In this document: piece by piece, positions 49,738 to 59,958 of the stretch
Numbering within the stretch: the stretch's first letter is position 1
Layout: every line of letters starts with the position of its first letter
From: Azospirillum oleiclasticum
GTDB lineage: Bacteria; Pseudomonadota; Alphaproteobacteria; Azospirillales; Azospirillaceae
DNA: 64,000 bases
Direction of reading: 5' to 3'
Assembly (NCBI RefSeq): GCF_013423485.1
Contig: NZ_JABFFR010000030.1
Coordinates: 1-64,000 of the forward strand
Notes under the pieces: model-generated
Seen by the model: the letters and a program-made list of their open reading frames with translations, nothing else
Databases searched by the model: none
What the model was told of the DNA's origin: nothing
Program-made: the position numbers and the translations under genes

Positions 49738-52700
49738 TCAGCCGGCGGCGAGGCGGCGGGCAAGACGATGCAGCGGCTGCTGGTCGAGCAGCTCGGAGAT
49801 GGCGAGTTCGACACCCCAGTCGGCCGCGATCCTCACCTGCATTTCAACCGCCATCAGCGAATCGGCGCCGATCCGGGCGAGCACACTGTCCCTGGTCACC
49901 ACCCCGCCGGTCATGCCGAGGCAGCGGGTCGCCAGCTGCTTCATATAGTCCAGGGCCACAGCCTCGCGGTGTTCGGGCGTAAGGCTGGCGAGGCCGCCCG
50001 GAAGCAACCCTTCGCGATCCGACGCGTCCGGCAGGGTCGGGCCGGTCAACGTCTCGAACAGCCACGCGTCGCCAGGGCGTTGGCGCGCCAGTGCCGGCCA
50101 ATCGGCAGATACGGCGTAGATCGCCGGCGCCGACTCCGCCCACACCCGCTCCAGCAGCTGTCCGCCCTCCCGCGGGGTGAAGGGAAGAAAGCCACGGGCG
50201 CGCAGAGATGCCGCCATGTCTCCCCGTCCTGCCATGCCTTCGGTCCACGGCCCCCACCCGAGACTGACCGCCGGGACGCCGGCACGCCGGAGCCGCTCCG
50301 CGAACCCGTCGAGATAGGCGTTGGCCGCGGCGTAACCGGCTTGGCCATAGGCCGGCAGCAGGCTGGCGATGGACGAGTAGAGAAGCAGAAAATCGAGGAA
50401 CCGGACGTCGATCCGCTCCAGCAAATGATGCAGGCCGGCCACCTTCGGCCCGATGACGCGCTCCAGCTCTTCGGCGGTGGTTGTGGCCAGCGCCTTGTCG
50501 GCCAAATCGCCGGCCGTATGGACCACGCCGCGGACGGCCGGAAAGCCGGCCTCCTCCAGCGCCCTGGTGAATCCGTTCCATCCCTCCGCCGACGCCACGT
50601 CGAACCCCAGGGCCAGCACCCGGACCCCGCGCCGTTCCAGCGCCCGGATACGAGCAATGCGCTGCCGCAGGGCCGGCGCCAGCGGCCCGTTCCAGGCTGA
50701 GCGCGGTGGCAGCGGAACGCGGCCCACCAGCACCAACGCGCGCGCACCGCCCTCCACCAGATGATCCGCGGCCTGCGATCCGAGCGCGCCGAACCCACCG
50801 GTGATCAGATAGCCGGCATCGGTGCGGAAGCGCGGGCGTGGCGCCACAGTGCCCGATCGGGATTCCAGTCCGGGCTCCTCCCAGGATCCGGCCGGGGTCA
50901 TGCGCAACTGCGTGGCGGGTGGCGCGGCGAGCAGCGCGGCCAGCGAGGCGCACCATCCGTCTGGCGGCTCCGCGGGCAAATCCACGATGCCGCCGAAGAT
51001 TTCGCGTCGCTCGGCCCCGCCGACGGTGCGGCACAGGCCCCACAGGGCGCGGTGGAGCGGCGATCCCGGGCCGTCGGCGGCGAAGGCCGTACGGGTGACC
51101 GTCCACAGCCGCGCGGGCGGGGCCAGCCGGGCGCAGGTGGCGGCGAGACGCGCGGCAAGCGCCGCGATCCGGCCGGAATCCTCGCCATTCGGGTCCGCCG
51201 CCTCGTCCAGCGCGCGGAAATCGATGACGACCCCCTCGGCCGCCGCGGGCACGCCATCATGGGCAATGTGAATGTCCGCGCCGTCGATCGAGGCCAGGAC
51301 GTCGGCGAAGCGCGTTGCGCAGCCACCGCGGTCGGCGAGCACCGTCCAGTGCCGGATCGGCGGTGCCGCGGCCGGGGTCGGGACTGGGGGCAGGGGGCGC
51401 CAGACCGGCGTGTACAGCGCCTCGGCGGACGTGCGGCCGCCCACGAAGGCGGAAGGCGCGTGCATGGCGTGCAACGTCACTCCCCGCAGTGTGGCCAGAA
51501 CCCTGCCTTGCGCGTCGGAGAGCACCGCGTCGCCGACCGTCTCCTCCTCGTCGCGGCGCACCAGCTCCGCTGCGACCTGGAGCGGGAAGGATGCCTCGAC
51601 GATCGGCCGCAGGATGGTCACCTCCTCCACCCCCACGAGCACGCGGTCGTTCAGGGAGGCGGAGGCGTTGGTCCGGGCGGCGACCTCGACGAACAGCATG
51701 GCCTGGAGCGCGCCGTCCAGAAGGACCGGCGGAAGACGCAGATCCGGCACCGTTTCCCCGCTCAGCCGCGCGCGACCGCTGGTTTCGGTGAAGCGGATGC
51801 CGTCGATGCAGCGGAAGGAGTCGCCGTAATCGTGCCCGAGCGCGCGCAGTGCGTCGTAATACCGCTCCGCCGACCAGTCGTATGGCCAGGAGGCGGTCTG
51901 CTCGCCGACGTCCAGAGGAGGGGCCCCTGCGGTCGGCAGGGCGGAAAGGGCGGTGGCGCTTGCCAGGATGTCGCCGCTCCGTCCGTCCTGAATTCGCAGG
52001 ACTCCCAACGTGAGATCGACCATAGTGGTGACCACGGCATCCCCCTCCTCGAACAGGGCGGCGCGGTGGAAGCGCAGATCCGCGAAGCGCACCGGCGCAT
52101 CCCCGGTCGCGGCACGCCACGCGGCATCGAACATCTCGATGAACATGGCGGCCGGCACCCGCGGTCGGCCCATGACGCGATGATCGTTCCAGTTCCAACC
52201 CGGACGGGGTGTCAGGTCGGTGTCCCAAGTCGGGTCGGGGCCGGGCCGTCGCACGCCGAGCAGGGGATGCTCCAGCGGTCGGAGGCGGAAAGTCCGCATG
52301 GCCGGCGCCTCGGACCAGTGGGGGTGGCGGTCCCAGGCGTAGGCCGGCAGAACCAAGGGCGTCTCCGGGGGCGGCGCGACCGCCGACCAATCTGGCCCGA
52401 CACCCAGCGCGTCCAGCCGGCCCAGGCTTTCCGCCATTGCCGCGGCGTCGGCGGTGCCACGGCGAAGCGTGGCGACAACCGGTCGCCGGGTGCATTCCGT
52501 GACATGGCCGAGCAGCGTCGGATGGGCGCTGATCTCCTGGAAGACCGCGCCGTCATCGTTGGCGAGCGCTGTCACCGCTGCGGCGAAGGCCACCGGCTCC
52601 CGCAGGTTCCGCCACCAGTACTCGGCGAAATCCGCCGGGGGGAGGTCTCCGACCGCGGTTCCGGTGACCGTGGAAGCGAGCGGCACCTGCGGCGCCCGGA

Positions 52701-54957
52701 ATTCCAACCCCGTCACGGCGGCGCGGAACTCGCTGGCGATCGCGTCCATGGCCGGGCTGTGATAGGGCACACCCACGTCCATGCGTCGGAACGGAACGCG
52801 GTTCACCTTCAGATCCTTGGCCAGCGCGTCGAGCGACCCGCGTGACCCGGCCACGGTGATGGTCGTCGGGCTGTTGACCGCGGCCACGGCCAACCCGATG
52901 TGGGCGGCAAGCCGGGGGTGCAGTTCCGCTTCCCCCAGCCGCACCACCAGCATGCCCCCGGTGCCGTCGAGACGGTCCTGCAGGCGGCTGCGGTGGAAGG
53001 CCAGCGTGATCGCCGTGTCGAGGTCGAGGGCGCCCGCCGCGTGGAAGGCGGCGATCTCGCCGACGCTGTGCCCCACCACGGCATCGGGCTTGATGCCCCA
53101 GGATTCCAGAAGGCGCGCCAGCGCGATCTGGAAAAAGACGGTCAAGGGCTGGGCGAGCCGTGGTGTGGTGATGGGGTCGCCCGCGTGCCCGGCGCGGCGT
53201 GTCTCTTCCAGCAGAGACACGCCCGACAGCCGCGTGAACACCGCGTCGCAGGCCTCCAGCGTCTCCCGGTAGACGGGGCGGGCCACCGTCAGCCCGTCGC
53301 CCATGGCGATCCATTGTGGCCCCATGCCGGCGAAGACCCAGACGAGCCGTCGTCCGCCGACGGCCTCGCCCTGCGCCCAGATCGTCGAGTCCGGCTCCCG
53401 CAGATAGGCATCGCAGGCCGCAAGCAGCGCTTCCCGATCCCCGGCCGGCAGGTTCAGCCGGTGTGGATGCGGCGGTCGCCGGTCCAGAGCCGCCGCCGCG
53501 AGGTCCGCGAAGGAGTCGCCATCCGTCATGCCGCCTGCGGCCACATGGTCGCGCATGGCCTTGACCTGGAGCGGCAGATGCGCGCGCGTCGGCCCTGCCA
53601 TGGCGATGGGCAGGGGCGGGCGCATGCCGTGGCGATGCACGGTGGGGCACCGGCCAACGTCGGGTGCCGGCCCCACGATGGCGTGCGCGTTGGTGCCGCC
53701 GAAGCCGAAGGAGTTCACGCCCGCGAACCGGCCAGCCTGCGGCCAGGGCTGGGACCGCAGGGGCAACCGCAGGCCGAGACCGGGCAGGTCGATGTCGTCC
53801 GGTGTCCGCTCCCAATGCAGATGCGGCGGGATGGAGCGGTGTTCCAGGCAGAGGATGGCCTTGATCAGCCCGACCAGCCCGGCCGCCGCCTCCGCATGGC
53901 CCAGGTTGGTCTTGGCCGACCCGATCCACAGCGGATGGGTGCGCCGCCGGCCGAGCGCGACGCCCAGGGCCGCCGCCTCCGCCCGGTCGCCGGCACGGGT
54001 GCCGGTGCCATGCGCCTCCACATAGCCGATCTCGTCGGGAGACAGGCCTGCGCGCTCAAGGGCCGCACCGATCAGGCGGATCTGTGCGGCGGGGTCGGGC
54101 AGGGTCACGCCGGGGACCCGGCCGTTGTGGTTGACGGCGGTCGCCACCACCTCCGCGCGGCGGCGCCACCCGCGGCGCACCGCCTCGTCCAACGGCGCCA
54201 GCAGAATCATTCCCACGGCTTCCGCCCGCACATAACCGTCGGCGCGGCGGTCGAAGGCCCGGCACCGCCCGCCGGGTGACAGGAAACCGCCCATCCCCTC
54301 GATGGCGGTGTAGTGCGGTGCGAGCTGGAGCTGCGCCGCGCCGACGAGTGCCAGCTCGCATTCCCCGCGCCGCAGGCTTTCCGCCGCCAGATGCAGCGCC
54401 ACCAGCGACGACGAGCAGGCGGTGTCGACCGTCAGGCTCGGCCCGGTGAAGCGGAAGCAATGGGAAATGCGGTTCGACAGCAGGGTCTGCATGACCCCGG
54501 TCGCCGTGTGCATCGACACCGCCTCACCGCTGGAATCGCCGAGCTGGAGCAGCTGGTAGTCCTGCGTGAAGCCGCCGACGAACACCCCGACCGGGCGCTC
54601 GGCCCAGCGCGACGGGGGAAGGCCGGCATCCTCCCAGCACCGCCAAGTCTCCTCCAGCAGCAGGCGCTGGGCCGGATCCATCGCGTCGGCCTCGCGTGGT
54701 GCGATGCCGAAGAAGGCGGCGTCGAATCCCGACACATCACCAAGGAAGCCGCCCTGGCGGCTCGGATGGGTCAGGCCGTTGCCCGGCTGCACCGCCATCG
54801 CGTGGAAGGGGCGGTGGAAGGCGTCGGCCCGCCAGCGGTCGGCCGGCACCTCCCCCACCAGATCGCGGCCGGCTTCGAGCGCCGCCCACAGCGCGTTGGG
54901 GGACTCGGCACCGCCGGGAAAGCGGCCCGACAGCCCAAGGACGGCAATGCGGCTCAT
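49738..54957 (-). CDS. Single-module type I polyketide synthase (KS-AT-DH-KR-ACP)
   Basis: A 1739-residue megasynthase. KS (1-430): Cys181 in DTACSSSLVALH, His316 in EAHGTGTRAGD, His354 in KTNLGHAEAAAG. AT (about 535-830): Ser631 in GHSVGEIAAFH; the specificity box reads VPYH (to 733) before SP, neither HAFH (malonyl) nor YASH (methylmalonyl). DH (880-1165): His926 in DHRVMGRPRVP, Asp1081 in LLDGALQ. KR (1380-1575): TGGFGALG, Ser1528/1529, Tyr1542, Asn1546. ACP: Ser1700 in IGADSLMAVEM. No ER, MT or thioesterase. All catalytic residues are present, so it should elongate and reduce/dehydrate once or iteratively. Its ATG overlaps the RHS stop (ATGA). Confidence 0.93.
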   Translation of the reverse strand: MSRIAVLGLSGRFPGGAESPNALWAALEAGRDLVGEVPADRWRADAFHRPFHAMAVQPGNGLTHPSRQGGFLGDVSGFDAAFFGIAPREADAMDPAQRLLLEETWRCWEDAGLPPSRWAERPVGVFVGGFTQDYQLLQLGDSSGEAVSMHTATGVMQTLLSNRISHCFRFTGPSLTVDTACSSSLVALHLAAESLRRGECELALVGAAQLQLAPHYTAIEGMGGFLSPGGRCRAFDRRADGYVRAEAVGMILLAPLDEAVRRGWRRRAEVVATAVNHNGRVPGVTLPDPAAQIRLIGAALERAGLSPDEIGYVEAHGTGTRAGDRAEAAALGVALGRRRTHPLWIGSAKTNLGHAEAAAGLVGLIKAILCLEHRSIPPHLHWERTPDDIDLPGLGLRLPLRSQPWPQAGRFAGVNSFGFGGTNAHAIVGPAPDVGRCPTVHRHGMRPPLPIAMAGPTRAHLPLQVKAMRDHVAAGGMTDGDSFADLAAAALDRRPPHPHRLNLPAGDREALLAACDAYLREPDSTIWAQGEAVGGRRLVWVFAGMGPQWIAMGDGLTVARPVYRETLEACDAVFTRLSGVSLLEETRRAGHAGDPITTPRLAQPLTVFFQIALARLLESWGIKPDAVVGHSVGEIAAFHAAGALDLDTAITLAFHRSRLQDRLDGTGGMLVVRLGEAELHPRLAAHIGLAVAAVNSPTTITVAGSRGSLDALAKDLKVNRVPFRRMDVGVPYHSPAMDAIASEFRAAVTGLEFRAPQVPLASTVTGTAVGDLPPADFAEYWWRNLREPVAFAAAVTALANDDGAVFQEISAHPTLLGHVTECTRRPVVATLRRGTADAAAMAESLGRLDALGVGPDWSAVAPPPETPLVLPAYAWDRHPHWSEAPAMRTFRLRPLEHPLLGVRRPGPDPTWDTDLTPRPGWNWNDHRVMGRPRVPAAMFIEMFDAAWRAATGDAPVRFADLRFHRAALFEEGDAVVTTMVDLTLGVLRIQDGRSGDILASATALSALPTAGAPPLDVGEQTASWPYDWSAERYYDALRALGHDYGDSFRCIDGIRFTETSGRARLSGETVPDLRLPPVLLDGALQAMLFVEVAARTNASASLNDRVLVGVEEVTILRPIVEASFPLQVAAELVRRDEEETVGDAVLSDAQGRVLATLRGVTLHAMHAPSAFVGGRTSAEALYTPVWRPLPPVPTPAAAPPIRHWTVLADRGGCATRFADVLASIDGADIHIAHDGVPAAAEGVVIDFRALDEAADPNGEDSGRIAALAARLAATCARLAPPARLWTVTRTAFAADGPGSPLHRALWGLCRTVGGAERREIFGGIVDLPAEPPDGWCASLAALLAAPPATQLRMTPAGSWEEPGLESRSGTVAPRPRFRTDAGYLITGGFGALGSQAADHLVEGGARALVLVGRVPLPPRSAWNGPLAPALRQRIARIRALERRGVRVLALGFDVASAEGWNGFTRALEEAGFPAVRGVVHTAGDLADKALATTTAEELERVIGPKVAGLHHLLERIDVRFLDFLLLYSSIASLLPAYGQAGYAAANAYLDGFAERLRRAGVPAVSLGWGPWTEGMAGRGDMAASLRARGFLPFTPREGGQLLERVWAESAPAIYAVSADWPALARQRPGDAWLFETLTGPTLPDASDREGLLPGGLASLTPEHREAVALDYMKQLATRCLGMTGGVVTRDSVLARIGADSLMAVEMQVRIAADWGVELAISELLDQQPLHRLARRLAAG

Positions 54958-57900
54958 GCCCGACCGCTGTAGAGTTCGCGGGCGTAGGAACCGCGGATGC
55001 GGCCGACCTGACGGTCGAACTCGCGGTCGTAGCCGCGCTGGCTGGCGACCGCGTCCTCGAAGCGCGGGATCACCGGCCGGTAGGGCTGGATCGGGGCGTT
55101 GTCCTCGCCATTGCGGGACGGCAGCGGAGCCTCCTTCTGGCCGGTGCCGATGGCGCCTCCGGCGTTGGGACCGGCACCGCCACCGGACGCAGCACCCTCC
55201 ACGAAGCCCTGGATTCCCATGCCCATGCCGGCCATGCCCATGCCGAAGCTGGTGAGCGCCAGCACATTGACGAGCTTGCTTTCCGACAGACCGATGAAAC
55301 TCGCCATGCCCGCTTTGAGCCCCTGGCCAACCCGGTAGGAGGTCGTGACCTTGGTGACGAACTGCGCGCCGCTGGCCTTGCCCAGCGTGGCCGTGGCGAC
55401 GGTGGAGGCCAAGCCGTTGGACACCGTCTTCTGCGCCGAGCCGGCCAACTTGCCGAAGGTCGACACGCCTTCCTTGATGCCGGTCGCCCCGGCGGTCACG
55501 AGCGCCGCGACACCGAACACGAAAGAGGCTATGCCGAGTGCGTTGGTCACGTCGGAACGGTCCCAGCCGTTGATCTCGTCGGCCAGGGTGATCGATGCGG
55601 AGGTGACGTCCAGCACCGCGCCGACCACCCCCAGCCCGGCACCGATGGCGCCGACGACCGCCAGCAGCGACAGCGATGCCCCACCGGTGGGGATCGCCGC
55701 GGCGATCGCGACACCGAACAGGATGATCGAGAGGATCAGGCCGAGGCCCGAGAAGATCATGCTGAAGATGCTCTTCCCGCTCGCCAGCCCCGTGGGATCG
55801 ATGGCGTTGATCGGGTCGCCGTTGGCGTAGCCGTAGCCGCTGTAGCCGGAGCCGCCGAAAGGCGCCAGCGGATCGGGCGACAGGAACATCATGAGCTGCG
55901 GGCTGTAGGCGCGGCGCCCGTTGCCGAGGTGGTAGAGATTGGCCGCCCCGTCCAGCCGCTCGCCGTTGAAGGCGATCCGGTTGCGTTCGATCAGCGGCGT
56001 TGCCGGCGTGACGCCGGTCGGCCCGGATTCGCCGTAGGGGGTGTACATGCGGCCCAGCACCTTCCCGGCGCTCGCCACATCCACCACGCTGCCGGACTCG
56101 TCCACCGCGTTCAGCTCGTCGACCGCCGGGCCGCCGGCCGGCTGCAGCCGGCGCCCCAGCACCTGCTCGCCGTCGCGCCGGTAACGGATCGACGCGCCGC
56201 CCTGCGTCTCGCCCACCACGCGGCTGCCGCCGTAATGCAGGGTCAGCGGTGTTGCTGAGCCTTCCTTCTGGGTGAGCAGCCGGTTCTCCGCGTCGTAGCC
56301 GTAGTCACCGGCCAGCGAGCTGAAGCTGAGACGGTCCAGCTCATCGTAGCGGAAGGTCTGGCCATGCCCGTCGTCGATCAGGTTGCCGGCCTCGTCGTAG
56401 CGCAGGCTGTGGCGCGCCGCGGGGGCGGTGTCCGCGATCTCCACGAGCTGGCCCGGAACCGCCGGGTTGTAGCTGCGTGTGCTGGTGTTGGATGTGCCGT
56501 CGCGGAACTTGGTGACGACCCGCGTGATGTTGTCGAAGGCGTCGAAGGTGAAGCTCTGCTCCGCCACCTCGCGGCCGAGCGTGTCGGACGGGTAATGGCT
56601 GCCGATGCACCGGTAGGAGATCAGGCGTGAGAAGCCGTCGTAACCGAAGCTCTCGTCGCTCAACGCCGTGCCGGCGCCATCGCGGGTCAACCGCCGCTTG
56701 AGGTCGCCGTTGCGGTGGTACTCGTGGTTGACCGTCTGAAGGGTGGCGCCGTTCAGGATGAAGGTGCGCGACGCCTCGCGCCCGTAGCTGTCGTAGGCCA
56801 GCGTCGTGCGCAGCGTCACCCCGGACTGGGTGGCGGTGGTGGCGACGACGCGTCCATAGCCGTCATACTCCGTCGCGATGGTGCAGGGGCCGTTGACGAT
56901 GCCCGCCACACGACCCGCGCTGTCGTAGGATCGCGTCTCGACATCGGCGGTCGGTGCCTCGAAGCGCAGCAGCCGGCCGCCCGGGGAATGCGTGTAGCGG
57001 CTGACGCTTTCCGTCCCTCCGATCGTCAGCGTGTCGGTCACGGGGTATTCGTAGGTGTTGTAGCTGTAGCGCCGGCTGTTGGCCGGTGCACCCGCCGACA
57101 CGACCTGCCCCGACACCCCGTCGTAGGTGAAGCTGCTCAGCGATTGCTGGCCGGAGGAGACATGGGTCACGTTCTCCAGTGCGGCGTCGTAGGTGTAGTC
57201 GATCCCGAAGCCGCGCGGCGACTGCTTGCGCGACGGCAGCATGCCGCCGCCGCTGTAGTCGTAGCTGGTCGCCGCCATGCCGGCGCGCGCCTCGGTCGTC
57301 AGCCGGCCCAGCCCGTCGAAGCTGCGGGCGCCCAGCGTGGTGCCGTTCACCGCGATGGTGGCGGACAGATCGGCGCTGGTGTGCGTCGGGTAGGTGGCGG
57401 TGACGGTGCGTGGGGCCGAGCCATCCGCCGGCGTTGTCACCGAACGGACGAGGCGGTCGAAGACATCGAATTCGAAGCTCGACATGTTGCCGTCGACATC
57501 GGTCACGCTGGTGCAGCGCCCGAAGCCGTCGTAGCCGCGGAGCAGCGTCACCAGCCGACCACCCGCCATGTCCACCTGCGTGACTCGGGAGACCTGGTCG
57601 AATTCGTTGTGGTCGGTGATGGTCGTGTTCAGGCCGAGCGTGCCGGTGGTGACGGAGTTGTCCGCGTAATTGCGGTCGGACAGCTCCACGCTGCCGTCGG
57701 GCCGGGTGGTGCGCGCGACCTCGTCCCAGTCGTTGTAAGCATAGCGGGTGACCAGGGCCAGCTCCTGCCCGTTCACCACGTCGTAGAGCGTGTCGGTGAC
57801 CTTGCGACCGCGCAGGTCGTAGGCGGTGGCCGCGATCCGGCGTTCGGACTGGGCGTTGGAGACGTCGGCCGAGGAGATGGACCGCCCCATCCCGTCGTAG

Positions 57901-59828
57901 CGGGTGGCGAAGCGGTTGCCTTTGGCGTCGGTCACACGGAGCTGTGCCGGAACGAATCCGGCGCCCGATCCGGAGGCGTAGCGGTATTCGTAGCGGCGCG
58001 CGGCCTCGGCCGACGTGCCGGGGGACGCGACCTCGGCGATCACCCGCGCCATGATGTCGAGGTCGAGCCGCAAGCTGGTTCCGCCGGGCTTGCGCACCTC
58101 CAGAAGCTGGGCGGTGGGCAGGTCGAAGCGGCGCATGCCGTCGCTGCGCTTCCCGTCATGCCCGACGATGCTGCGGGTCTCGGTCAGCGCGCCGCCGGAC
58201 ACCGCGTAGGTGAAGTTGGTCGTCGTCGTGGCGCCATTCAGGGTGCTGGCCATCGTCTGCAGCCGGCCGTGCAGCACCGCACGGCTGGTGTCGTTGACAT
58301 AGGCGCAGGTGGCCACGACGCCGTTGCTGCCGGTGTCGACCCAACGCTGGACGAAATAGCCGCCGCCGAGGCGCGGGCACTGCAGATGCGTGAAGCCGGT
58401 GACGCGGGCCGTGCCCTTGCCGCCCGCGGGGTGTACCGTTTCCTGTTTGCGGTAGCGGACGAACAGCCCGAAGGGATCGGCCGGGCATTTGCCCGCCTCC
58501 CCGGCCACCGGATAGTAGGTGTAGGCGCTGCGGATGCCCGACGGCTCGGTCTTGGAGACGACGTTGCCGTAATCGTCGGACTCGATGATCGTGGTCTCGC
58601 TGCGCGACGTCGTGGAGGCGGTGGTGGTCCAGGACTTCCTGATCTCGCGCGCGATCTGGAGGTTGGGGGGTTGGTCGGGGAACAGCTTGCCGGGGATCTC
58701 GTTGTAGGTGACGGTGGTGATCTGGGTGGCCGCCCCGCGCCGGACCTCCTCGCGCGCCATCAGGTGGAACTTGTTGTAGGTGGTGGTGGTGCTTTCCAGG
58801 ATCGCGTTGCCGGCGTTGCGGTCGATCAGCGTCTCCTCGCTCCAGTAGGCGTAGTCGCCCACCACCCGGTACAGGTTGTCGGTGTCCTCCGCGAAGCCGC
58901 CGTTGTACGGATAACCGGTGAAGTTGGTGCCGGAGCTGTAGGAATAGCGCCGGACGACCGGCGGCTGCCCCGATCCCGGATCGCGCTCCCACTGCGTGAC
59001 GAAGGGCAGGAACTGGCCGTTGTGGTAGTGGTGCCCGTCCTCCTGGTAGGCGATGCGGTCGACACCGCCCATGGGGTTGTCGACCTGGGTGATGCCGGAC
59101 AAACCGTTTGCAAAGCCCAGATACTTGTATGCGAAGGACGGCTGGCCGAGGGGGCTGGCGTTTCCGTTCGTGTTGTCGTAGGGCACGGTGATGCCGACCA
59201 TCAGCCCATTGGCGACGGTGAAGGCGACTTCGGCCTTGCGACCGCCGGGTGCCACGGAGCGCGCTTTGGCGATGATGCCGTTGTTGTAGGTGAGACTCAG
59301 GCATTCGGTGCCGGTGGAGCCGTTGACGATCCGTTGCAGCGTGCCAAAGGGGTCGTACAGGAAATCGAACCGCTCACCGTTGTCGAAGGCCAGTGCCACG
59401 CACTTGTAGGGGCCGGAGATGCCGGGAATCCGCAGCGTCTCGACGGTGCCGTCGCTGTGGTAGACGGTGAGCGTGCTGCCGTCGGTCCGCTTCACCTCGA
59501 CGTTCTTCAGCTTCTTGTCCTTGAAGGACAGGAAGTAGCCGACGGGCGGCAGCGACTGCGACACGAACCGCTCGCCGGTGCCCAGCGCCAGAACCCCCGA
59601 CTGCGGATCGAAGGTCGTCAGGCTCATCGTCCAGCCGATGCCGAAGCCGGTGTTGTTCGGGCTGGTCATGGAGAAGGTCAGGCTGATCGTGCGTTCCGCC
59701 TGGGTGCAGCCTTCCGGCCGCAGCGTGACCAGGTGGACGACGGCGCTGTACATGCCGGTGCGGGGATCGACCTTGCCATCCTGATGGGACGCGAAGTTGA
59801 AGGCGTTCGAATAGATGTTCGTGGTCAT
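54954..59828 (-). CDS. Large RHS/YD-repeat protein
   Basis: A 1624-residue RHS-repeat protein. The N-terminus (NIYSNAFNFASHQDGKVDPR, TGMYSAVVHL) resembles the start of RHS proteins found in Pseudomonas, where DPRTGxYxxxI is usual. About 30 YD-type repeats follow (RYDGMGR, YDGFGRCTSVTD, YDSAGRVAG, YDEAGNL), then the conserved core end (YHLGNGRRAYSPQLMMFLSP and NGDPINAIDPTG, about residue 1347). The last 277 residues are a hydrophobic, Gly-rich tail with several membrane-type segments. No PAAR, VgrG or signal peptide is present. RHS cores form hollow shells around their C-terminal domain. It overlaps the PKS gene by four bases, so the two are coupled. Confidence 0.9.
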   Translation of the reverse strand: MTTNIYSNAFNFASHQDGKVDPRTGMYSAVVHLVTLRPEGCTQAERTISLTFSMTSPNNTGFGIGWTMSLTTFDPQSGVLALGTGERFVSQSLPPVGYFLSFKDKKLKNVEVKRTDGSTLTVYHSDGTVETLRIPGISGPYKCVALAFDNGERFDFLYDPFGTLQRIVNGSTGTECLSLTYNNGIIAKARSVAPGGRKAEVAFTVANGLMVGITVPYDNTNGNASPLGQPSFAYKYLGFANGLSGITQVDNPMGGVDRIAYQEDGHHYHNGQFLPFVTQWERDPGSGQPPVVRRYSYSSGTNFTGYPYNGGFAEDTDNLYRVVGDYAYWSEETLIDRNAGNAILESTTTTYNKFHLMAREEVRRGAATQITTVTYNEIPGKLFPDQPPNLQIAREIRKSWTTTASTTSRSETTIIESDDYGNVVSKTEPSGIRSAYTYYPVAGEAGKCPADPFGLFVRYRKQETVHPAGGKGTARVTGFTHLQCPRLGGGYFVQRWVDTGSNGVVATCAYVNDTSRAVLHGRLQTMASTLNGATTTTNFTYAVSGGALTETRSIVGHDGKRSDGMRRFDLPTAQLLEVRKPGGTSLRLDLDIMARVIAEVASPGTSAEAARRYEYRYASGSGAGFVPAQLRVTDAKGNRFATRYDGMGRSISSADVSNAQSERRIAATAYDLRGRKVTDTLYDVVNGQELALVTRYAYNDWDEVARTTRPDGSVELSDRNYADNSVTTGTLGLNTTITDHNEFDQVSRVTQVDMAGGRLVTLLRGYDGFGRCTSVTDVDGNMSSFEFDVFDRLVRSVTTPADGSAPRTVTATYPTHTSADLSATIAVNGTTLGARSFDGLGRLTTEARAGMAATSYDYSGGGMLPSRKQSPRGFGIDYTYDAALENVTHVSSGQQSLSSFTYDGVSGQVVSAGAPANSRRYSYNTYEYPVTDTLTIGGTESVSRYTHSPGGRLLRFEAPTADVETRSYDSAGRVAGIVNGPCTIATEYDGYGRVVATTATQSGVTLRTTLAYDSYGREASRTFILNGATLQTVNHEYHRNGDLKRRLTRDGAGTALSDESFGYDGFSRLISYRCIGSHYPSDTLGREVAEQSFTFDAFDNITRVVTKFRDGTSNTSTRSYNPAVPGQLVEIADTAPAARHSLRYDEAGNLIDDGHGQTFRYDELDRLSFSSLAGDYGYDAENRLLTQKEGSATPLTLHYGGSRVVGETQGGASIRYRRDGEQVLGRRLQPAGGPAVDELNAVDESGSVVDVASAGKVLGRMYTPYGESGPTGVTPATPLIERNRIAFNGERLDGAANLYHLGNGRRAYSPQLMMFLSPDPLAPFGGSGYSGYGYANGDPINAIDPTGLASGKSIFSMIFSGLGLILSIILFGVAIAAAIPTGGASLSLLAVVGAIGAGLGVVGAVLDVTSASITLADEINGWDRSDVTNALGIASFVFGVAALVTAGATGIKEGVSTFGKLAGSAQKTVSNGLASTVATATLGKASGAQFVTKVTTSYRVGQGLKAGMASFIGLSESKLVNVLALTSFGMGMAGMGMGIQGFVEGAASGGGAGPNAGGAIGTGQKEAPLPSRNGEDNAPIQPYRPVIPRFEDAVASQRGYDREFDRQVGRIRGSYARELYSGRA

Positions 59829-59958
59829 GGGTCGACTCCCCGTGGCGCGCGACGGTCGCAAGGAACGGCGCCGCGGCCGGCCGGCTTGGCCCGACCACGG
59901 TGCCCGCTGATTGGAAGGGGATGCAGGGTGCCGCCCGCCAGGGCGGCACCCTCCGGCA

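Noticed and set aside
55800..59800. Tandem repeats suggesting a CRISPR array
   Set aside because: The periodic sequence is coding YD repeats of varying length, not identical direct repeats with spacers.
54954..59828. RHS protein as a type VI secretion effector
   Set aside because: No PAAR motif, VgrG, EagR chaperone or immunity-like gene is visible nearby; nothing in the sequence supports a T6SS link.
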